DNA of 64,000 bases from Dehalococcoidia bacterium (GTDB lineage Bacteria > Chloroflexota > Dehalococcoidia > CAUJGQ01). This document shows, in pieces, positions 56,021-64,000 of the stretch. The position numbers were made by a program, and so were the translations under genes. Each line of letters opens with the position of its first letter. Positions within the stretch are counted from its first letter, which is position 1. Below the pieces are notes generated by a model. It worked only from the letters and a program-made list of their open reading frames with translations. It made no database searches and was not told where the DNA came from. The stretch lies in NCBI GenBank assembly GCA_035310145.1, contig DATGEL010000022.1, positions 1 to 64,000 on the forward strand. The letters are read 5' to 3'.

Positions 56021-56797
56021 GTGCCCCAAGCCGCCCGCAGGCGCGCCCTGCCGTTGTTTGTCGTGCTCATCGCTCTCGTGGTGGCCGGCGCCGGCCGCCG
56101 GCCGCCGGCTGCCCGTGCCGCGGCGCGGCAGGTCGTGATTGTCGCGCTCGAGCCGAGTGGACCGGCGCCGGGAACGTGGTCCTGCCTGCCCGAGAATCCG
56201 AGCTGCGCGCGCCATGACCAGTGGTGGGAGGAGTCGTTGTTGCAGGCGCCCGCCCCGGCCGGCACGGCGGTCGAGTTCTCACCGCTCGGCGCGGGCTTCA
56301 ACGCCGACCCACGGCTGGCCGAGGCGGTGCTCTGGGTGTGGAGCTGGCCCGACGGCCGCCAGCTCCTGCGCGGCGCCGCCGCGCATGGAGTCAGCGCCGG
56401 CTTCGCCGGCTTCGCTCCGAGCTCGGGCGCTCAGCAGGCGGTGGCCCGCTATGATGCGCGAACCCGGTCCATCGAAGTCGATGCGATCTTCGCCGGCGCG
56501 CCGAGCTGGCTGCTGGGCGACGTGCTGGCGCATGAGTTGACGCACGCGGCGCAGGATAGCGCCGGTCGGCGTCTGAACACCTCGGCCGCGGGTTGCGTCT
56601 CCACGGAGCTGCCGGCCCGCCGCGCGGAGGTCGCCTACGCCGGCTACCTGCTGGCGCGGCTGGGTACGCCGCCCGCGGAGGCGGCCGCGACCCTGCCGCA
56701 AGCGGGACTCGAGCTCTATCGCATGGTGCAGGGACTGCTTGAGAGCAGCGACCTGCCCGGCCTCGTCGCCCGGCTCTGCGCGGCGCAGCCCAGCTGA
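56021..56797 (+). CDS. Secreted protein with HExxH metallopeptidase motif
   Basis: 258 residues from a GTG. An N-terminal hydrophobic stretch (LPLFVVLIALVVAGAG, about 10-25) is a signal peptide or anchor. HELTH at 171-175 with LLGDVLAHELTHAAQD is a gluzincin-type zinc site; a third ligand Glu may be in TELPARRAEVAYAGYLL. Cys55 and Cys62 could bond. No family assigned. Probably an extracellular peptidase or a structural relative. Convergent-free, it is followed by the thiol dioxygenase gene 131 bp downstream. Confidence 0.75.
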   Translation: MPQAARRRALPLFVVLIALVVAGAGRRPPAARAAARQVVIVALEPSGPAPGTWSCLPENPSCARHDQWWEESLLQAPAPAGTAVEFSPLGAGFNADPRLAEAVLWVWSWPDGRQLLRGAAAHGVSAGFAGFAPSSGAQQAVARYDARTRSIEVDAIFAGAPSWLLGDVLAHELTHAAQDSAGRRLNTSAAGCVSTELPARRAEVAYAGYLLARLGTPPAEAAATLPQAGLELYRMVQGLLESSDLPGLVARLCAAQPS

Positions 56798-56928
56798 CGT
56801 CGCGGCCGGCCCGCGATCCGCTCCACGGCAAGCCACGCGCCGCCTCGATTGGCGCCCGCGCACGGCGCAAACCTATACTGAGAGCGGAGATCCACGCCGC
56901 TCAAGCGGCAACGGAGCAGGAGACCGGC

Positions 56929-57594
56929 ATGTGCGACTTCGAATCCGCGACCATGCCCGACGTCGGCGCCCTGATCGACGCCGAGGGCAAGGCGGCGCTG
57001 CACGAGCTGCACGAGGCCATCAATGCAGCGATCGCATCCGGCAGCGCGCCCGAGGCGACGATCGATCGGCTGCGCGGCCCCTTCGCCGACTTTCTCAAGC
57101 GGGATGGCTGGCTGCCCGCGCCCTGCCGCGTGCCGATTCCCGGTAAGGCCGCCAGCTACGCGCTGCTGCGCTCCAAAGACCCAGAGTACGTGCTCTTCAG
57201 CATGGTTCTGCCCGCGGGCGAGAGCACAAAGGTGCACAACCACCTGGCATGGGGCCTGATCGGACTCTGGCAGGGAACGCAGTTCGAGGTGCAATACCGC
57301 CGCGTGGACGACGGCGCCAATCCTGACTACGCCGAGCTGCAAGAAACCGAGCGCCGGCGCCTGGATCGGGGCGAGATCACGCGCCTGCTGCCGCCGGTTG
57401 ATGACATTCACATCATCAGCACGCTGTCGGATACGCCCTCGATTTCGATTCACCTGCTCGGCAACGACCTGGGCAAGATCCGTCGCCAGCTCTTCTACCC
57501 CGAGGAGAAGCGTGCCGAGACATTTATTTCGGGTTACGATAACGTCGGCGGCATCGCCGGCGCCGACGCGGCCGGTGTCGGCGCCCGACGCTGA
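56929..57594 (+). CDS. Cysteine-dioxygenase-family thiol dioxygenase (cupin)
   Basis: 221 residues. The three iron-binding histidines are visible: KVHNHLAWGLIGLWQG (His103, His105) and H161 in DDIHIIST. The sequence between carries the shorter cupin 1 motif of bacterial CDO or 3-mercaptopropionate dioxygenases rather than mammalian CDO, and no Cys-Tyr crosslink pair is obvious. Such enzymes oxidise cysteine or mercaptopropionate to the sulfinate. AGGAG six bases before the ATG. It reads into rny without a close link. Confidence 0.82.
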   Translation: MCDFESATMPDVGALIDAEGKAALHELHEAINAAIASGSAPEATIDRLRGPFADFLKRDGWLPAPCRVPIPGKAASYALLRSKDPEYVLFSMVLPAGESTKVHNHLAWGLIGLWQGTQFEVQYRRVDDGANPDYAELQETERRRLDRGEITRLLPPVDDIHIISTLSDTPSISIHLLGNDLGKIRRQLFYPEEKRAETFISGYDNVGGIAGADAAGVGARR

Positions 57595-57645
57595 CGCACA
57601 CGCTGCCGCGGGCGACACCGATACCGGCCACCATGTAGGCTTGCG

Positions 57646-59166
57646 ATGATTCCCATCCGAATCCTCAACTGGCTGCGGACGCTCGGCCGACGGCGAGCGG
57701 CGCCCGTGACGGCACCATCGCCGCCGATGCCCGATCAGCGCGCCCTGGCGGAGGTGACGGCGGCGGCGCAGGCCGAAGGCGAGCAGATCATTGCCCGGGC
57801 GCGGCATGACGCCGCCGCGCTCCGCGAGCGCGGGCTTGAAGAAGAGCAGGCGCACCGCGAGAACCTGGCGGAGACAACACAACGGCTGGAAGAACGCCAG
57901 CAGCGCATCGCGGCACGCGCCGCGGCGCTGGACGAACGTGAGGCCGCGCTGCGCCGGCACGCAGACGACCGCAAAGCGGTCGAGGCCATGCTGGCAGAGC
58001 TGAGCGAGCAGCGGGTGGAGGCCTTGCAACGGCAAGCCGGTGTCACACTCGTGCAGGCGAAGGATCAGGCGCTGGCCGCGATCGAGCAGGAGTTGCGCGA
58101 GGACAATGAGCGCCGGCTGCGGGCCGGCGAGACGGCGATGACCGCGGACGCCGAACGCCGCGCCCGCGGCGCGATCGCCGCGTCCATCCAGCGGCTGGAC
58201 CCGCCGGAGGTTCCCGACCCGGCTGCCGATCCGTTGCACGCCGCCTCGGACGACGCGCGGCAGAAGTTGCTGGCCCGCGACGGCCATACGCTACGCGCCA
58301 TCGAAGCCGCCACCGGCTGTGAACTGGCGATCGAAGACGTGCCCGGCGCGGTGCCGGCGATCTCGCTCGCCGGATTCGACCCGGTTAAGCGCGAGATCGC
58401 GCGTACGGCGCTGACCTGGCTGATCCGTGACGGCGCCATGAACCCCGGCAAGGTCGAAGCGATCATTCAACGCGCCCAGCGTGACGTCGCCGCCAGCATC
58501 GAGCGGGCAGGAGTGATCGCCGCCACCGAGGCGGCCTGCAAGGATCTGCCCGACGAGGTGCTGAAGACGCTTGGCCGGCTGCGCTATCGCACCAGCTATG
58601 GCCAGAACCAGTTGCAACATGCGATCGAAACCTCGCGCATCGGCGCCATGCTGGCGTTCGAACTCGGCGCGGATGTTTACATTCTGCGGCGCAGCGCCCT
58701 GCTGCACGACCTGGGGAAGGCGATCGACCGCGACACCGAGGGCACGCACGCCATGCTGGGCGCCGACATCTGTCGCCGTGCCGGTATGCCGGAGGCGATC
58801 GTGCACTGCATCGCGGCGCACCACGAGGAGATCGAGCCGGAGACGTTTGAAGCGCGGCTGACGATCGTGGCCGACGCGATCAGCGGCGGCCGCCCCGGCG
58901 CCCGGCGCGAGTCGCTCGAGCGCTACCTCGCGCGGCTCGCAGCGCTGGAAGACGTGGCGCACAGCTTCGCCGGCGTCGAGCGCGCCTTCGCCATCCAGGC
59001 GGGACGCGAGCTGCGCATTCTGGTCAAACCTGAGCAGATCGACGACGTAGGCGCGGCGCGCCTGGCCCGCGCTGTGAGCGACACGATCCAGGAGAAGCTG
59101 GAATATCCCGGCCAGATCCGGGTGACCGTGGTGCGTGAGACGCGCGCCGTGGATTACGCCCGCTAG
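57646..59166 (+). CDS. rny: Ribonuclease Y, lacking the usual N-terminal membrane anchor
   Basis: Endonuclease that initiates mRNA decay. 506 residues in the family order: long coiled-coil (about 30-180), KH domain (about 200-265; LLARDGHTLRAIEAATGCEL, VPAISLAGFDPVKREIAR), HD domain with His354-Asp355 in ALLHDLGKAIDRDTEGTHA, and the C-terminal domain ending KLEYPGQIRVTVVRETRAVDYAR. The N-terminus MIPIRILNWLRTLGRRR has no transmembrane helix, unlike typical RNase Y, though it could form an amphipathic membrane-associating helix. Start codon could in principle be misplaced, but the region upstream has no suitable hydrophobic frame. Confidence 0.93.
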   Translation: MIPIRILNWLRTLGRRRAAPVTAPSPPMPDQRALAEVTAAAQAEGEQIIARARHDAAALRERGLEEEQAHRENLAETTQRLEERQQRIAARAAALDEREAALRRHADDRKAVEAMLAELSEQRVEALQRQAGVTLVQAKDQALAAIEQELREDNERRLRAGETAMTADAERRARGAIAASIQRLDPPEVPDPAADPLHAASDDARQKLLARDGHTLRAIEAATGCELAIEDVPGAVPAISLAGFDPVKREIARTALTWLIRDGAMNPGKVEAIIQRAQRDVAASIERAGVIAATEAACKDLPDEVLKTLGRLRYRTSYGQNQLQHAIETSRIGAMLAFELGADVYILRRSALLHDLGKAIDRDTEGTHAMLGADICRRAGMPEAIVHCIAAHHEEIEPETFEARLTIVADAISGGRPGARRESLERYLARLAALEDVAHSFAGVERAFAIQAGRELRILVKPEQIDDVGAARLARAVSDTIQEKLEYPGQIRVTVVRETRAVDYAR

Positions 59167-59176
59167 CGCCGGGCGC

Positions 59177-59374
59177 TCAGGTGGGCTGGCCCGCCTCCGG
59201 CGGCCGCCCCAGCGACGGCGTGCCACCCTCACCCTCGCGCGGCTCGAGGCCCGGCAGCCGCGCCACGGTGTCGTGTCCGCGGGCGCAGGTCAGCGGGTCA
59301 TCACGGCGCCGCTCGGGTCGCCAGCGCTCGAACGTCTCACTGCAGGTCGTGCAGCGAAAGAGATACACCGGCAT
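59177..59374 (-). CDS. FmdB-type zinc-ribbon small regulatory protein
   Basis: 65 residues. MPVYLFRCTTCSETFERW is the CxxC zinc-ribbon opening of the FmdB/CxxC_CXXC_SSSS family; a second partial knuckle is CARGH. The tail is Pro/Gly-rich. FmdB proteins are often attached to formamidase/amidase or C1 operons; here it sits next to deformylase, both reverse. GGAGG five bases upstream of the ATG. Role unknown. Confidence 0.85.
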   Translation of the reverse strand: MPVYLFRCTTCSETFERWRPERRRDDPLTCARGHDTVARLPGLEPREGEGGTPSLGRPPEAGQPT

Positions 59375-59435
59375 CGCCGCCTCCTGCGCGTACTGTGCGC
59401 CAAAGTGTACCCCTTAGTCCAGCAACCGGCGCAAC

Positions 59436-60083
59436 TTAGCGCCGTCGTGGTGAGCGCGGGCCGGCCGCGCCCGCTCGCCCGCGCAGCCGATGGCGGGCCA
59501 CATAGACCAGCGGCGCCTGCCCGCGACGCCGCCGTGGAGCCGAAGGTCGCTGCTCCGCGTCTGGCTCGTCGGCCGGCGGCGCCTCTTCCTCCTCGGCTTC
59601 ATCGAGATCGATGCGGTGCAGATGCTCCGTGCCGCCCAGCAGATCGACGTACAGCAGGCCGTTGGTGTGATCGATCTCGTGCTCCAGCGCCTGGGCCAGC
59701 AGATCGTCGGCGGCGCGGATGCGCACGCGGCGGCCCTGCCGGTCGAGCCCCTTCACCGTCACCTTCACCGAGCGGAAGAGGTCTCCGCGGTAGCCGGGGA
59801 TCGAGAGGCAGCCTTCCTCGATCCAGCGCTGGCCTGTGGTACGCACCACTTCAGGGTTGATCAGGGCGAATGCGGGCACCTCCGGCACTTCGATCACGAC
59901 CAGGCGCAGAGCGATGCCGATCTGCGGCGCCGCGAGCCCGACGCCCGGCGCGTCGCGCATCGTCTCGATCATGTCGTCGATCAGCCGCTGCAGCGAACCG
60001 TCGATGCACTCGATTCGCTCGCCGGGCTGCCGCAGCACGTCGTCGCCGGGCTCGCCCAAGATGCGGATCGGTCGGATCGCCAT
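59436..60083 (-). CDS. def: Peptide deformylase with C-terminal extension
   Basis: Removes the formyl group from nascent proteins. 215 residues. Motif 1 GVGLAAPQIG (47-56), motif 2 EGCLSIPG (90-97, metal-binding Cys92) and motif 3 HEIDH (135-139) are all intact. A C-terminal tail from about 155 is acidic then Arg-rich and unrelated to the core. The ATG at 60083 sits just before the MAIRPIRILGEPGDDVL start typical of deformylases; the longer upstream frame adds only Gly/Arg. Reverse strand beside the FmdB-like gene. Confidence 0.95.
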   Translation of the reverse strand: MAIRPIRILGEPGDDVLRQPGERIECIDGSLQRLIDDMIETMRDAPGVGLAAPQIGIALRLVVIEVPEVPAFALINPEVVRTTGQRWIEEGCLSIPGYRGDLFRSVKVTVKGLDRQGRRVRIRAADDLLAQALEHEIDHTNGLLYVDLLGGTEHLHRIDLDEAEEEEAPPADEPDAEQRPSAPRRRRGQAPLVYVARHRLRGRAGAAGPRSPRRR

Positions 60084-60267
60084 CCTCGTTTCGCCTCCGC
60101 CGCCACGCCCTCTGTTGCACCATGCTAGCAATGGAATATACCCCGGTCCAGAAACGGTGTGGCAACGTTCGCCGGCAGTCGCACGGCGAGCTGCCGCGCT
60201 TGACAGCCATCGACGCGCTGCCTAGCCTGAGCGCTGGCCGAGGCTGTGCCGGCCCAAGGGGAAGACG

Positions 60268-61059
60268 ATGCCGACAATCGATCGCGGCGGCGTGAAGATC
60301 TACTACGAAGCGGAGGGCGAGGGCTATCCGGTGTTGTTCACCCACGGGTATTCGGCGACCGCGCAGATGTGGCAGCCGCAGCGCGAGGCGCTCGGCAGCC
60401 GCTACCGCTTCATCACCTGGGACATGCGCGGACACGGCCGCACGGACAGCCCGGCGCAGCTCGACGCCTACAGCGAGGCCGAGACGGTGGCCGACATCGC
60501 CGCGATCCTGGACGCGGAGGGCGCCGAGCAGGCGGTGATCGGCGGCCTGTCGCTGGGCGGCTACATGACGCTCGGCTTCTGGCAGGCGCACCCCCAACGC
60601 TGCCGCGCCCTGGTGCTCTGCGACACGGGGCCGGGGTACCGCAACCCCACGGCACGCGAGCAATGGAATGAAACCGCCGAACAACGCGCCGTCGCCCTCG
60701 AGACGCGGGGCTTCGAGGCGCTGGGGCGCAGCCCGGAGGTCGCGCAGACGGCGGCCGGCCACCGCACGCCACAGGGGCTGGCAAACGCGGCGCGCGGCAT
60801 GCTCAAACAGTTCGACGCACGCGTGATCGAGGGGCTGCCGCAGATCAGCGTGCCGACGCTGATAATCGTCGGCGAGAACGACCGGCCCTATCTGGCCGGC
60901 ACGGACTACATGGCGGCCAAGATTCCCGGCGCACGCAAGGTGGTGATCGCCAACGCCGGCCACGCCTCGAACATCGACCAGCCAGCGGCCTTCAACGACG
61001 CCCTGCTCGGCTTCCTCAGCGAGGTCGGCATACCTAGCAGGGCCAAAACGGGTGCGTAG
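60268..61059 (+). CDS. Alpha/beta-fold hydrolase
   Basis: 263 residues. HGYSATAQMW oxyanion region (26-35), DMRGHGRTD, nucleophile Ser95 in GGLSLGGY, Asp in GENDRPYL, His in NAGHASNIDQP. GGGGAAG five bases before the ATG. It resembles 3-oxoadipate enol-lactonase-like hydrolases more than lipases, but that is only similarity of motifs. Monocistronic between def (divergent) and a convergent regulator. Confidence 0.88.
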   Translation: MPTIDRGGVKIYYEAEGEGYPVLFTHGYSATAQMWQPQREALGSRYRFITWDMRGHGRTDSPAQLDAYSEAETVADIAAILDAEGAEQAVIGGLSLGGYMTLGFWQAHPQRCRALVLCDTGPGYRNPTAREQWNETAEQRAVALETRGFEALGRSPEVAQTAAGHRTPQGLANAARGMLKQFDARVIEGLPQISVPTLIIVGENDRPYLAGTDYMAAKIPGARKVVIANAGHASNIDQPAAFNDALLGFLSEVGIPSRAKTGA

Positions 61060-61076
61060 CGGCGGGGGGCGACGGT

Positions 61077-61556
61077 CTAGACGGCGCGGCGGCGCGGGCC
61101 GTGCAGCGCCAGCTTCAGGGCCTGCTTCACGCTGCAAAACTGCTCGTGCGGCAGGCGATCGATGTCGGCGAGCAGGGCGCGCCACTCGGGGTCGGACTCG
61201 ATACGGCTGAGCGGGCGCTGCGGCGCCGGCGGCAGCATACCCGCCTTCTCCGCAACGAACTCAACCGGCAGGCGGAAGCAGCGGGCCACACCGACCACCG
61301 CCTCGCGGTCGGGCAGCGACTTGCGGTGCCGCCAAACGCTGACTGTGCTGGCGTTGACGTTGGCATAGACGGCGAGCTGCGCCGGCCGCATGGCGCGCGC
61401 TTCCAGCTCATCGTTGACGAACTCCGCCCACACGTCGAGGCGGCGGCGGCGCTCTGCTTCGGTCATCCGTCCGCCCGTACGGGGCGACCGCGCCGACGGC
61501 TCAGCCATCTCGGCCATGCCGTCCGCTTCGAGAGCGCATTCGAGCACCTGCTGCAC
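61077..61556 (-). CDS. Helix-turn-helix (XRE/Cro-like) regulator
   Basis: 159 residues from a GTG at 61556 preceded by GGGAGG; an ATG 15 bp earlier in frame lacks a site. The HTH lies in RPAQLAVYANVNASTVSVWRHRKSLPDREAVVGVARCFRLPVEFV, a Cro/C1-type domain. N-terminal residues are acidic and short; the C-terminal helices (DPEWRALLADIDRLPHEQFCSVKQAL) could dimerise. It diverges from the small gene at 61822 across a region with a 22-bp-spaced inverted repeat. Confidence 0.82.
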   Translation of the reverse strand: MQQVLECALEADGMAEMAEPSARSPRTGGRMTEAERRRRLDVWAEFVNDELEARAMRPAQLAVYANVNASTVSVWRHRKSLPDREAVVGVARCFRLPVEFVAEKAGMLPPAPQRPLSRIESDPEWRALLADIDRLPHEQFCSVKQALKLALHGPRRRAV

Positions 61557-61747
61557 GCTGGCACCTCCCATCGATCGCGGCAAGACGGCCTGGCCGCGGC
61601 CGTTCCGTATTGCCCGTCTGCATAGATGAACGCGGCGCCGGGCCCGATCGGGCTGCTGCCGTGCACCCATTTTCTGATGCAAACGTTCACTGCCGGTGTT
61701 GTCAGACGCACGGCTGAAGAGTGAAGTGTGCAACACGGCGGCGCAAT

Positions 61748-61776
61748 CTGCAAGCTCTGTCGCACCGTACTTGCAG
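61748..61776. promoter_or_regulatory. Spaced inverted repeat CTGCAAG/CTTGCAG
   Basis: The 7-bp arms (61748-61754 and 61770-61776) have centres 22 bp apart, about two helical turns. The pair lies in the divergent region between the HTH gene and the gene at 61822, where an autoregulatory operator is expected. Confidence 0.45.
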
Positions 61777-61821
61777 AAATATGGCAGAGTATCGTGTCAG
61801 GAGATCAGCTACGCTGTCTCC

Positions 61822-62106
61822 ATGACCGCAGCCTCCGCACGTGAGCCGCTCTGGCGTCGCTTCCCTGCGGCACACCAGATTTTGCGCGCGCGGCTGATGG
61901 ACGAGATCTTCCCGCTCGCGCCCGGCATCGCGGCCTGGGTCGAGGCGGACTCCGGAGGCGGTCTGCTGGTATCCGTGGGCTGGCCGGACGCCCCCTTCGC
62001 CTGTCAGGAGCGCTTCTCGGCCGAGGAACTGCAACAGACCTACGGTCGCTGGGCGCAGTGGGCGCGCGGCTGCGCCCTGCTGCTCGCCGAGCGCCCGCCC
62101 GCCTGA
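61822..62106 (+). CDS. Short hypothetical protein
   Basis: 94 residues from the ATG at 61822. It is a mix of helix and strand (WRRFPAAHQILRARLMDEIF, GIAAWVEADSGGGLLVSVGWPDAPF, FSAEELQQTYGRWAQWARGCALLL) with no Cys cluster or signal. I recognise no family. Divergent from an HTH regulator through a possible operator, so it may be a target of that regulator. Confidence 0.55.
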   Translation: MTAASAREPLWRRFPAAHQILRARLMDEIFPLAPGIAAWVEADSGGGLLVSVGWPDAPFACQERFSAEELQQTYGRWAQWARGCALLLAERPPA

Positions 62107-62268
62107 CTCCGCGCGGCGTTGCTAGGCGCTTAGAAGTGACGGTGTGTCTCCACAGAGCCCGCCCAGCGCCTCACGCGAGCAGGTGCCGGCCGGCCCACGG
62201 CAGGCGCCCGTCGCAGACTGCTTGCTCCGGCAGCCCCATCGGGTGAAACCAGGCAGCGGCGAGCCGTT

Positions 62269-62619
62269 CTACCAGCGATCGCCGCGCGAGCCGCTGTAGC
62301 TCGACTGCCGTGGCTGCGAACGGAAGCAGTCCGAGCAGTATACGGGCTTATCGAGTCGCGGCTCGAAGGGCACACGCGCCTCGTTGCCGCAGGAGGCGCA
62401 GACGGCGGTAAACATCTCGCGACGCGGCTCCGACGAGTAGCCGCCGCCCTCGTATCCCTCGCCCTGCGAGCGTGAGGCGCGGCGCGCGGCGCGACAGCTC
62501 GCGCAGCGGCGCGGCTCGTTCGTGAACCCCTTGGTCGCGTGGAACTCCTGTTCACCCGCTGTGAAGACGAAGGACGTGCCGCAGTCAGCACAGGTGAGCG
62601 TCTTGTCTGCGAAGGGCAC
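62269..62619 (-). CDS. Double zinc-ribbon protein
   Basis: 116 residues from a GTG at 62619 with GGAGG seven bases upstream. Two four-Cys knuckles are clear: Cys10/Cys13 with Cys39/Cys42 (LTCADCGTSFVFT, FTNEPRRCASC) and Cys74/Cys77 with Cys95/Cys98 (VCASCGNEA, VYCSDCF). Linker is Ser/Gly/Tyr-rich. This probable zinc-ribbon arrangement is widespread and short on evidence of function; RNA or DNA binding is the usual guess. Confidence 0.83.
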   Translation of the reverse strand: MPFADKTLTCADCGTSFVFTAGEQEFHATKGFTNEPRRCASCRAARRASRSQGEGYEGGGYSSEPRREMFTAVCASCGNEARVPFEPRLDKPVYCSDCFRSQPRQSSYSGSRGDRW

Positions 62620-62768
62620 TCGACGGCCTCCAGCCACGTTTTCGGTCAATCTTCGGCCATCGAGCGTCCGGCAGGGGCAGGGCTTCCCCTTCGGCGGGCG
62701 GATGCGACGCCGATACCGCGCGGTATCATAGCACAGCGGATCAAGGTTGCAAATCCGTTGCTCCGCGC

Positions 62769-64000
62769 TCAGTCTTCGCGCTGGAGAAATCGGCGGATTC
62801 GCTCTTTGTAGGGTTCTTTGTCGTAGGTCGCAAACAGTGTGCTGTAATTGCGAACCGGATCGCCGAAGAAGAAGCGTTCATACAGCACCTGGCGAGAGCC
62901 GAACGAACTGACCGCCGCATCCCAGGCCAACCGGAACAGCCGTACACGCTCACGCCCACCCGCATTCGCCGCCTGGTAGAAGCGCTCGATGTCTCCGCCG
63001 ATCGGGCTTTCCAGATCCGCCTCGCTCGGCGTCGCCATCAGGCCGCTGGCGCCCAGCAGTTGCAGGATCTCGATCATGCGCGGGTACATCTTCGGAAAAA
63101 CGTTGCGCGCGATGTCCAGCGGCGCCCGCGCCGGGCAGAGCACGCCCCACTCATCCAGGGCGGCGTCGGACTCGCCGGCGCGCAGGCAGGCGCGCATCGT
63201 CTCCAGATAGGTGATGATCTCGGCGACCTTCTCCTGCACGTGCTGGAAGCCGTCCACGCCGATCGTTTCCACCATCAGGCTGGCCAGGCCCAGGATGAAC
63301 TCGGCCTTAGCGACGTTCTTGGTCACCACCTGGTGCATCATGTGCACGATCGCGTTCGTACGGCCGTAAGCGCCGTTGCACTTCTCCACGTCGCCCAGCA
63401 GGAAGACACGCTCCCAGGGCACGTGCACATCGTCAAAGATGACCACGCAGTCCATCTCCTCGAAACGCGCCGCCAGCGGCTGGTCGAACACCGGCCGGCC
63501 GAGATCGAAGCTGTCGCGGCAGATGAAGCGCAGCCCCGGCGCGTCGCAGGGCACCGCGAGGGCGAAGGCGTAGGGCCGGTCCTCCGGCTGACCCTTGAGC
63601 ACGGTCGACGGGAAGACGGCGAGCTCGTCCGACAGCGGCGCCAGTGTGGCCAGCATGCGAGCGCCGCGCACGACGATGCCCGCGTCGTCCTCTTTGATCA
63701 CCGCGGCGGTCAGATGTGGATCGGCCTGAGCGGCGGGGCCGGCGGCGCGGTTCGCCTGGGGGTTGATCAGCGTGTGCGTGAGGCAGAGATCGCGGCCGCG
63801 GATCGACTCGTAGTAGCGGCGCACGTTGCCGGCGAAGTCGCGGTCGCCGCCGGCGAAGTAGTCGGCCGCGGCGGCAAAGGCCATGAAACTGCTGTTGAGA
63901 TAATCGGGTGTGCGCCCCATCATGCCGCCGGTGTCCGCCGCCCAGCGGTACATCATGCGGCGGCGGTGCAAAAGCTCGTCCTGTGTGTGCGGAATGAGGA
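62769..64000 (-). CDS. HpaB-family 4-hydroxyphenylacetate 3-monooxygenase-like oxygenase (partial, N-terminus outside window)
   Basis: Reduced-flavin-dependent hydroxylase, large component. The frame is open to the window's right edge, so about 410 C-terminal residues are seen and the N-terminal part of the usual ~480 is missing. Landmarks: TGGMMGRTPDYLN near the top, LTHTLINPQANR, VRGARMLATLAPLSDELAVFP, FDDVHVPWERVFLLGD, AGGRERVRLFRLAWDAAVSSFGSRQVLYERFFFGDP. This matches HpaB rather than 4-hydroxybutyryl-CoA dehydratase, given no Fe-S Cys set. It would need a flavin reductase (HpaC), not seen here. Suggests phenolic compound oxidation. Confidence 0.92.
   Translation of the reverse strand, partial: LIPHTQDELLHRRRMMYRWAADTGGMMGRTPDYLNSSFMAFAAAADYFAGGDRDFAGNVRRYYESIRGRDLCLTHTLINPQANRAAGPAAQADPHLTAAVIKEDDAGIVVRGARMLATLAPLSDELAVFPSTVLKGQPEDRPYAFALAVPCDAPGLRFICRDSFDLGRPVFDQPLAARFEEMDCVVIFDDVHVPWERVFLLGDVEKCNGAYGRTNAIVHMMHQVVTKNVAKAEFILGLASLMVETIGVDGFQHVQEKVAEIITYLETMRACLRAGESDAALDEWGVLCPARAPLDIARNVFPKMYPRMIEILQLLGASGLMATPSEADLESPIGGDIERFYQAANAGGRERVRLFRLAWDAAVSSFGSRQVLYERFFFGDPVRNYSTLFATYDKEPYKERIRRFLQRED

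Noticed and set aside
62107-62268. RNA gene between the small gene at 61822 and the zinc-ribbon gene
   Set aside because: GC-rich with minor inverted repeats, but no tRNA-like or known RNA fold could be drawn.

Overview
This 64 kb window is uniformly GC-rich bacterial chromosome (roughly two thirds G+C, many GTG starts, clear GGAGG-type ribosome binding sites). The gene content points to an uncultured, high-GC member of Chloroflexota. It includes a T-box-controlled type 2 IleRS, CaiB/BaiF and HpaB-family enzymes, a deazaflavin (F420)-type oxidoreductase, BTAD regulators and CxxC zinc-ribbon proteins. That placement is an inference from gene content and style; no rRNA is present. The only RNA gene seen is tRNA-Glu(UUC). 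No CRISPR array, prophage or insertion sequence was found.

Layout. 0-2.7 kb: molybdate importer genes modA and modB (modB cut by the window edge) behind a PadR-type regulator, with a divergent molbindin; a palindrome lies between them. 2.8-10.4 kb: scattered metabolic genes (acrylyl-CoA-reductase-like enzyme, double GNAT acetyltransferase, deazaflavin-dependent oxidoreductase, carboxymuconolactone-decarboxylase-like protein, CaiB-type CoA-transferase, M20 peptidase, enoyl-CoA hydratase). 10.4-14.2 kb: ileS with an isoleucine T-box leader and its promoter. 14.3-22 kb: aminotransferase, beta-propeller protein, sirtuin, tRNA-Glu, YihY membrane protein, phosphonatase-like HAD, YifB/ComM ATPase. 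22-25.3 kb: boxC-boxB of the aerobic benzoyl-CoA epoxide pathway. 25.3-31 kb: housekeeping genes rel, hisS, prfA, prmC. 31-38 kb: regulator, methyltransferase, amidase, guaB, a frameshifted HAD gene, a BNR-repeat protein. 38.1-41.6 kb: a CUT1-type sugar ABC importer without its ATPase.

41.7-50.4 kb is the most interesting part. It looks like an undescribed peptide (RiPP-like) biosynthetic locus. A SARP/BTAD regulator precedes two small ORFs. Then comes a tight five-gene operon: HemN-like radical SAM protein, alpha/beta-hydrolase, methyltransferase, a tautomerase-TrmO fusion, and a SPASM radical SAM enzyme. The operon ends at a 20-bp-stem terminator. Beyond it, on the other strand, a DUF6065-like protein is translationally coupled to a second small protein. 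The two small proteins (96 and 99 aa) share a leader-like N-terminus but have different C-termini, as expected of precursor peptides. A long stem-loop follows the first one directly.

50.6-64 kb: alpha/beta-hydrolases, an MBL-fold hydrolase, a RelE/Phd-type toxin-antitoxin pair, gentisate-type dioxygenase, methyltransferases, two metallopeptidases, a thiol dioxygenase, RNase Y without its usual membrane anchor, peptide deformylase, an HTH regulator, zinc-ribbon proteins, and an HpaB-type monooxygenase cut by the right edge. BoxBC, the gentisate-type dioxygenase and the HpaB-like protein together suggest an aerobic heterotroph able to attack aromatic compounds.
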